Shown: positions 14,274-16,708 of the stretch, piece after piece | Layout: each line of letters starts with the position of its first letter | Position numbering within the stretch: the stretch's first letter is position 1 | Assembly: GCA_030628785.1 (NCBI GenBank) | Contig: DAOVQI010000019.1 | Coordinates: forward strand, 1 to 16,708 | Length of the DNA: 16,708 nucleotides | Source: Bacteroidota bacterium | Lineage (GTDB): Bacteria > Bacteroidota > Bacteroidia > Bacteroidales > VadinHA17 | Direction of reading: 5' to 3' | Notes under the pieces: model-generated | What the model saw: only the letters and a program-made list of their open reading frames with translations | Databases searched by the model: none | Told to the model about the DNA's origin: nothing | Translations under genes and position numbers: made by a program

Positions 14274-15983
14274 CTATAATAGCTCAAAATTCTCCCACTC
14301 GTATTTGACTCTTTTATCGATTTTTATAAACCGCTTCTCGCCACGGATGTTTTCGAGGAAAGGGTCGTGTTCGTTGAGAAATGGGTAATTGAAAAGACCA
14401 CAATTGACCGCGCTCTCCAGCCAATTCAGAGCTTCCTTTTTTTCACCAAGTAAGGTAAATATACCGGCTAGGTGATGGGAAAACGAATAATCATGCTGGC
14501 AGGTCTTTTGGAAATCCGGGGTCATTTCCTGAAATGCTTTCTCCTTCTCATCTCGTAGCCCATACTTCAGCATTAATCCAAGCTTAGTTAATACACTATC
14601 TGGATCTGTTTTTGCGCTCTGATCAATGATGGAAAAAGCCTCATCATACTGATTGTTGTAAGTTAAGATCAAGGCATAAGAAAATCTGCTGTAGGCACTT
14701 TCAGGATATATCTCATACAATCTATGCCACGCTTTAAGCGCTTTGTCAAATTGCCCACTATAAAAATGCAGTGCTCCCTTAACATAATTAGGAGGAAAAT
14801 CCAACGGATCGATTTGGATAAGCCTCTCACTTAAGGGTACAGCAGCAGATATCTTTCCCACAGCCATATAGTCGACCGCAAGTACCGCTATTGCGTTTGA
14901 ATCATCTGGACTGACTGCCAGAGCCTTTTTCAGATGAAAGATTGACTTAAGTGGCTCTCCCAGGCAATAGATCCACCCAAGAACGACATGGGCTTTGGGA
15001 AATTTAGGATCCATCGTCAAAGCCTTCTTTACATAAGCTTCAGCTTTCACAAGATATTCCTCGTGTTTAGCACCGATATTAACAAGTTGGAAGTATGCAA
15101 AGGCCAAACCTGAATATAGAAGAGCATTATCGCCGAGTATATCAAGGGCGTTTCGAAGATATCGAATGGCTCTGTTTATGGCCTCTTCAGTAAACTTGAA
15201 AATCTCCGCATTAGCTTTAAGATAGAGTTCATAAGCTGGGACATTTTTAATGGGCTGTTCAGACATTTTCTTGCCCTCTTCAGGACTCAATCTCAGTTCA
15301 AGAGCATCCACGATAGACCGTGATACTTTCTCCTGAATATCGAATACATCATCAAGGGTTCCATTATATTTTTCGGCCCAAAGGTGTGCATCGGTTATGG
15401 CATCGATCAACTGAGCAGTTATACGTAGATTGTTGCCTGCTTTTCGCACACTTCCTTCAAGAACATATTGTACATTAACCTCTCTGGCAATTTCTTTAGT
15501 TTTCTTCTTCGTACCTTTAAAAGTCATTGCAGAATTACGTGATATAACCAGCAGATCATTAATATATGATAAATCTGTTATTATCTCTTCCGTCATACCA
15601 TCACAAAAATATTCCTGATCCTTTTGGGGGCTCATGTCCTGAAAAGGCAACACAGCAATGGAATTTTCAAACCGTGAAATTTTATCAGATAGTAGGTAAT
15701 CTTCCTTTTGTTCTTTAGCAAGTTCAATTGGTTTGGTTTTTTTTATTCCTTTAGGAGTTATATCAAATATCCAGGAGAAGATTATTGCAAAGGGGAAACC
15801 AATGGCTAAAAGAACAATAACAAAAGTTACTGTCCAATCAGGAAACTCTAAACGTGGGAATATAATATCCACAGCTTCAAGTATCACAAAGGCAGCAGCA
15901 GCATACACAATAATTACACGTACTACCTTACGGCGTTTTAATTCTGTCCAGAATTGGATGAAATTGTTGGGTTTATCAGGCAT
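14274..15983 (-). CDS. Membrane-anchored TolB-like / TPR protein, paralog of the gene at 10076
   Basis: The protein has 569 residues, almost the length of its paralog. Residues 1-75 are the membrane module (FIQFWTELKRRKV, helices about 20-40 and 50-72, then DITPKGIKKT). Residues 108-235 are the TolB-like domain (IAVLPFQDMSPQ, DGMTEEIITDL, YVLEGSVRK, RITAQLIDA). TPR-like helices run from about 245 to 535, and the end (WLESAVNCGLFNYPFL, then HEWENF-like YEWENFELL) matches the paralog. DNA similarity is strongest in the module, the TolB core and the extreme 3' end, while the TPR region has drifted more. The upstream block is shared with the STAND NTPase gene rather than with its own paralog. It may be co-transcribed with the downstream ATPase, though the 148-base gap leaves that open. 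Confidence 0.87.
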   Translation of the reverse strand: MPDKPNNFIQFWTELKRRKVVRVIIVYAAAAFVILEAVDIIFPRLEFPDWTVTFVIVLLAIGFPFAIIFSWIFDITPKGIKKTKPIELAKEQKEDYLLSDKISRFENSIAVLPFQDMSPQKDQEYFCDGMTEEIITDLSYINDLLVISRNSAMTFKGTKKKTKEIAREVNVQYVLEGSVRKAGNNLRITAQLIDAITDAHLWAEKYNGTLDDVFDIQEKVSRSIVDALELRLSPEEGKKMSEQPIKNVPAYELYLKANAEIFKFTEEAINRAIRYLRNALDILGDNALLYSGLAFAYFQLVNIGAKHEEYLVKAEAYVKKALTMDPKFPKAHVVLGWIYCLGEPLKSIFHLKKALAVSPDDSNAIAVLAVDYMAVGKISAAVPLSERLIQIDPLDFPPNYVKGALHFYSGQFDKALKAWHRLYEIYPESAYSRFSYALILTYNNQYDEAFSIIDQSAKTDPDSVLTKLGLMLKYGLRDEKEKAFQEMTPDFQKTCQHDYSFSHHLAGIFTLLGEKKEALNWLESAVNCGLFNYPFLNEHDPFLENIRGEKRFIKIDKRVKYEWENFELL

Positions 15984-16010
15984 TAAATTTAGTTGTGTTG
16001 GTATTGGATT

Positions 16011-16038
16011 TATAAATATACTAACTATACATCAATTC
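16011..16038 (-). promoter_or_regulatory. Conserved upstream block and putative promoter of the 569-residue gene
   Basis: On the minus strand TTGATGTATAGTTAG runs into TATATTTATA (16011-16020), about 28 bases before the ATG. It is nearly the same as the block at 12509-12536. CTTGG a few bases upstream could serve as the -33 element. Both genes are likely to share a promoter type and perhaps a regulator. Confidence 0.55.
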
Positions 16039-16049
16039 CAAGTAATAAA

Positions 16050-16067
16050 AGACCCTAAGAGTTTTTT
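16050..16067. repeat. One-armed remnant of the AGACCCTAAGGGTTT repeat
   Basis: AGACCCTAAGAGTTTTTT matches the left arm of the palindrome family with one change; the right arm is missing. It lies just upstream of the putative promoter of the 569-residue gene. Confidence 0.55.
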
Positions 16068-16138
16068 CGCTGATGGGCAAATCTGATAGAACCTCGAAAA
16101 GCCTCACTTTCAGGTTTAAAAGTGATATTAACATGGTG

Positions 16139-16182
16139 TCAGGTGTTTCCACCTGAAATTTGTCGGATGGAAACATCCGACA
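16139..16182. repeat. Pair of adjacent hairpins with complementary GAAA/TTTC loops
   Basis: Hairpin one: TCAGGTG (16139-16145), loop TTTC, CACCTGA (16150-16156). Hairpin two: TGTCGGATG (16161-16169), loop GAAA, CATCCGACA (16174-16182). Both stems are perfect. Each has the core TGGAAACA, the first on the minus strand and the second on the plus strand, so they form an inverted pair. This is the layout of REP-type doublets, though no matching transposase is present here. Confidence 0.75.
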
Positions 16183-16260
16183 TCATTGTTATTTTCAATG
16201 TGTTTGTTGTAATCCGTTCGTCTCTCGTTGATTGGTTATGAAGCCCGCTCTGTGTTCAAA

Positions 16261-16294
16261 AGACCCTAAGGGTTTTGAAAAACCCTTAGGGTCT
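16261..16294. repeat. Palindromic repeat, AGACCCTAAGGGTTT family, copy 2
   Basis: Perfect 16-base arms (16261-16276 and 16279-16294) enclose a 2-base loop. It is the same element as at 6636-6668. It lies in the gene-free right end of the window. Confidence 0.85.
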
Positions 16295-16372
16295 GGCATG
16301 GACCTCGTGAAATAGAATTTATGATTTTACCTGGCCTGACTCCAAGCCAGATCCTGTGTAATCCTACTTTCA

Positions 16373-16527
16373 AGCCCTAACGGGCTGTTTCTTGTTTATT
16401 ATCCGTTTATACCCAGCCACTAAAGTGACTGTCTATTATCTTTTAGTCCCTCCAGGACTATGACATTGATTAATTCAAATTTGTCCCGTAGGGACAATAT
16501 GGTAATAGCCAGGGGCGAAGCCCCTGG
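16373..16527. repeat. Run of five short palindromes
   Basis: In order: AGCCC/GGGCT (16373-16386), CACT/AGTG (16418-16427), AGTCC/GGACT (16445-16459), TTGTCCC/GGGACAA (16481-16497) and CCAGGGGC/GCCCCTGG (16509-16527, loop GAA). They follow each other at 15-30 base gaps with different stems. No credible coding sequence runs through them; the one open frame in the region is made of the palindromes themselves. The gene-free right end (16040-16708) is thus almost wholly palindromic sequence. Confidence 0.65.
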
Positions 16528-16547
16528 TAATAAGAAATATAAGCAAG

Positions 16548-16600
16548 AAATCCCCGACTGCCGGCATTGATCTGAGGGAAACTGATGATTTCGGGGATTT
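16548..16600. repeat. 10-base inverted repeat with a 33-base spacer
   Basis: AAATCCCCGA (16548-16557) is matched by TCGGGGATTT (16591-16600). It lies between the palindrome run and the third copy of the AGACCCTAAGGGTTT element. No function is evident. Confidence 0.6.
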
Positions 16601-16639
16601 GTGTCACAAGCCGATTAGAATTAAACACTAGGTGCAAAA

Positions 16640-16693
16640 AGACCCTAAGGGTTTGCAGCGTAAGGATGCTATGGCGCAAAACCCTTAGGGTCT
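16640..16693. repeat. Palindromic repeat, AGACCCTAAGGGTTT family, copy 3 with a long loop
   Basis: The arms AGACCCTAAGGGTTTGC (16640-16656) and its near complement (16676-16693, one extra A) enclose about 20 bases (AGCGTAAGGATGCTATGGC) that include a small AGC/GCT pair. Copies 1 and 2 have loops of only 2-3 bases, so this is a variant with inserted sequence. Confidence 0.75.
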
Positions 16694-16708
16694 GGGATTC
16701 GTGCCCTG

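Noticed and set aside
16373..16679. Open frame on the minus strand (16470-16679) as a small gene
   Set aside because: It is made of palindromes, has no homology I recognise and no start signal.

Overview
The window looks like an accessory stretch of a Bacteroidota (Bacteroidetes) chromosome. The evidence is the low GC content, the near absence of Shine-Dalgarno sequences, -7 boxes of the TAnnTTTG type, intergenic regions full of short palindromes, and the protein families present. No rRNA, tRNA, CRISPR array or intact transposase is visible. The organism call is inference.

Left part (1-6600). The left edge holds a 5'-truncated fragment of a REP-associated (Y1/HUH) transposase on the minus strand, with a palindrome lying inside its reading frame. 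Next comes a two-gene minus-strand operon: a lipoprotein (4093-3260) followed by an ABC transporter with fused ATPase and membrane parts (3244-176). Divergent from it is a 779-residue membrane protein that strings together a membrane module, a PEGA domain, a formylglycine-enzyme-like domain lacking the catalytic cysteines, and an alpha/beta hydrolase with a visible Ser-Asp-His triad.

Middle (6601-8354). A 329-base gap holds a palindromic repeat, a second, internally deleted transposase relic, and four copies of a TGGAGATAAA motif at a 32-33 base period running into the start of an AAA_14/DUF4143 ATPase gene. That ATPase gene runs into the remains of another gene, of which only the first 30 or so codons survive.

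Right part (8364-15983), all on the minus strand. In transcription order it holds a TolB-like/TPR membrane protein (569 aa), a second DUF4143 ATPase (435 aa), a membrane-anchored STAND (NB-ARC type) NTPase with a TPR-like C-terminus (789 aa), a second TolB-like/TPR protein (570 aa), and, 9 bases further on, the truncated remnant. The last three look like one operon. From 16040 to the end there are no convincing genes, only several families of short palindromes.

The unifying feature is a two-helix N-terminal membrane module, with a core like KRRKVxRVIxxYAAxxFxIIE and a second helix ending GxPxxxxLxW. It occurs five times in 16.7 kb: four intact copies with three different C-terminal effector types, and one truncated copy. 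Two of the genes also share an almost identical upstream block. The best candidate for something under-described here is this exchange of cytoplasmic or extracytoplasmic effectors behind one membrane module, interleaved with DUF4143 ATPases. Its biological role cannot be read from the sequence.
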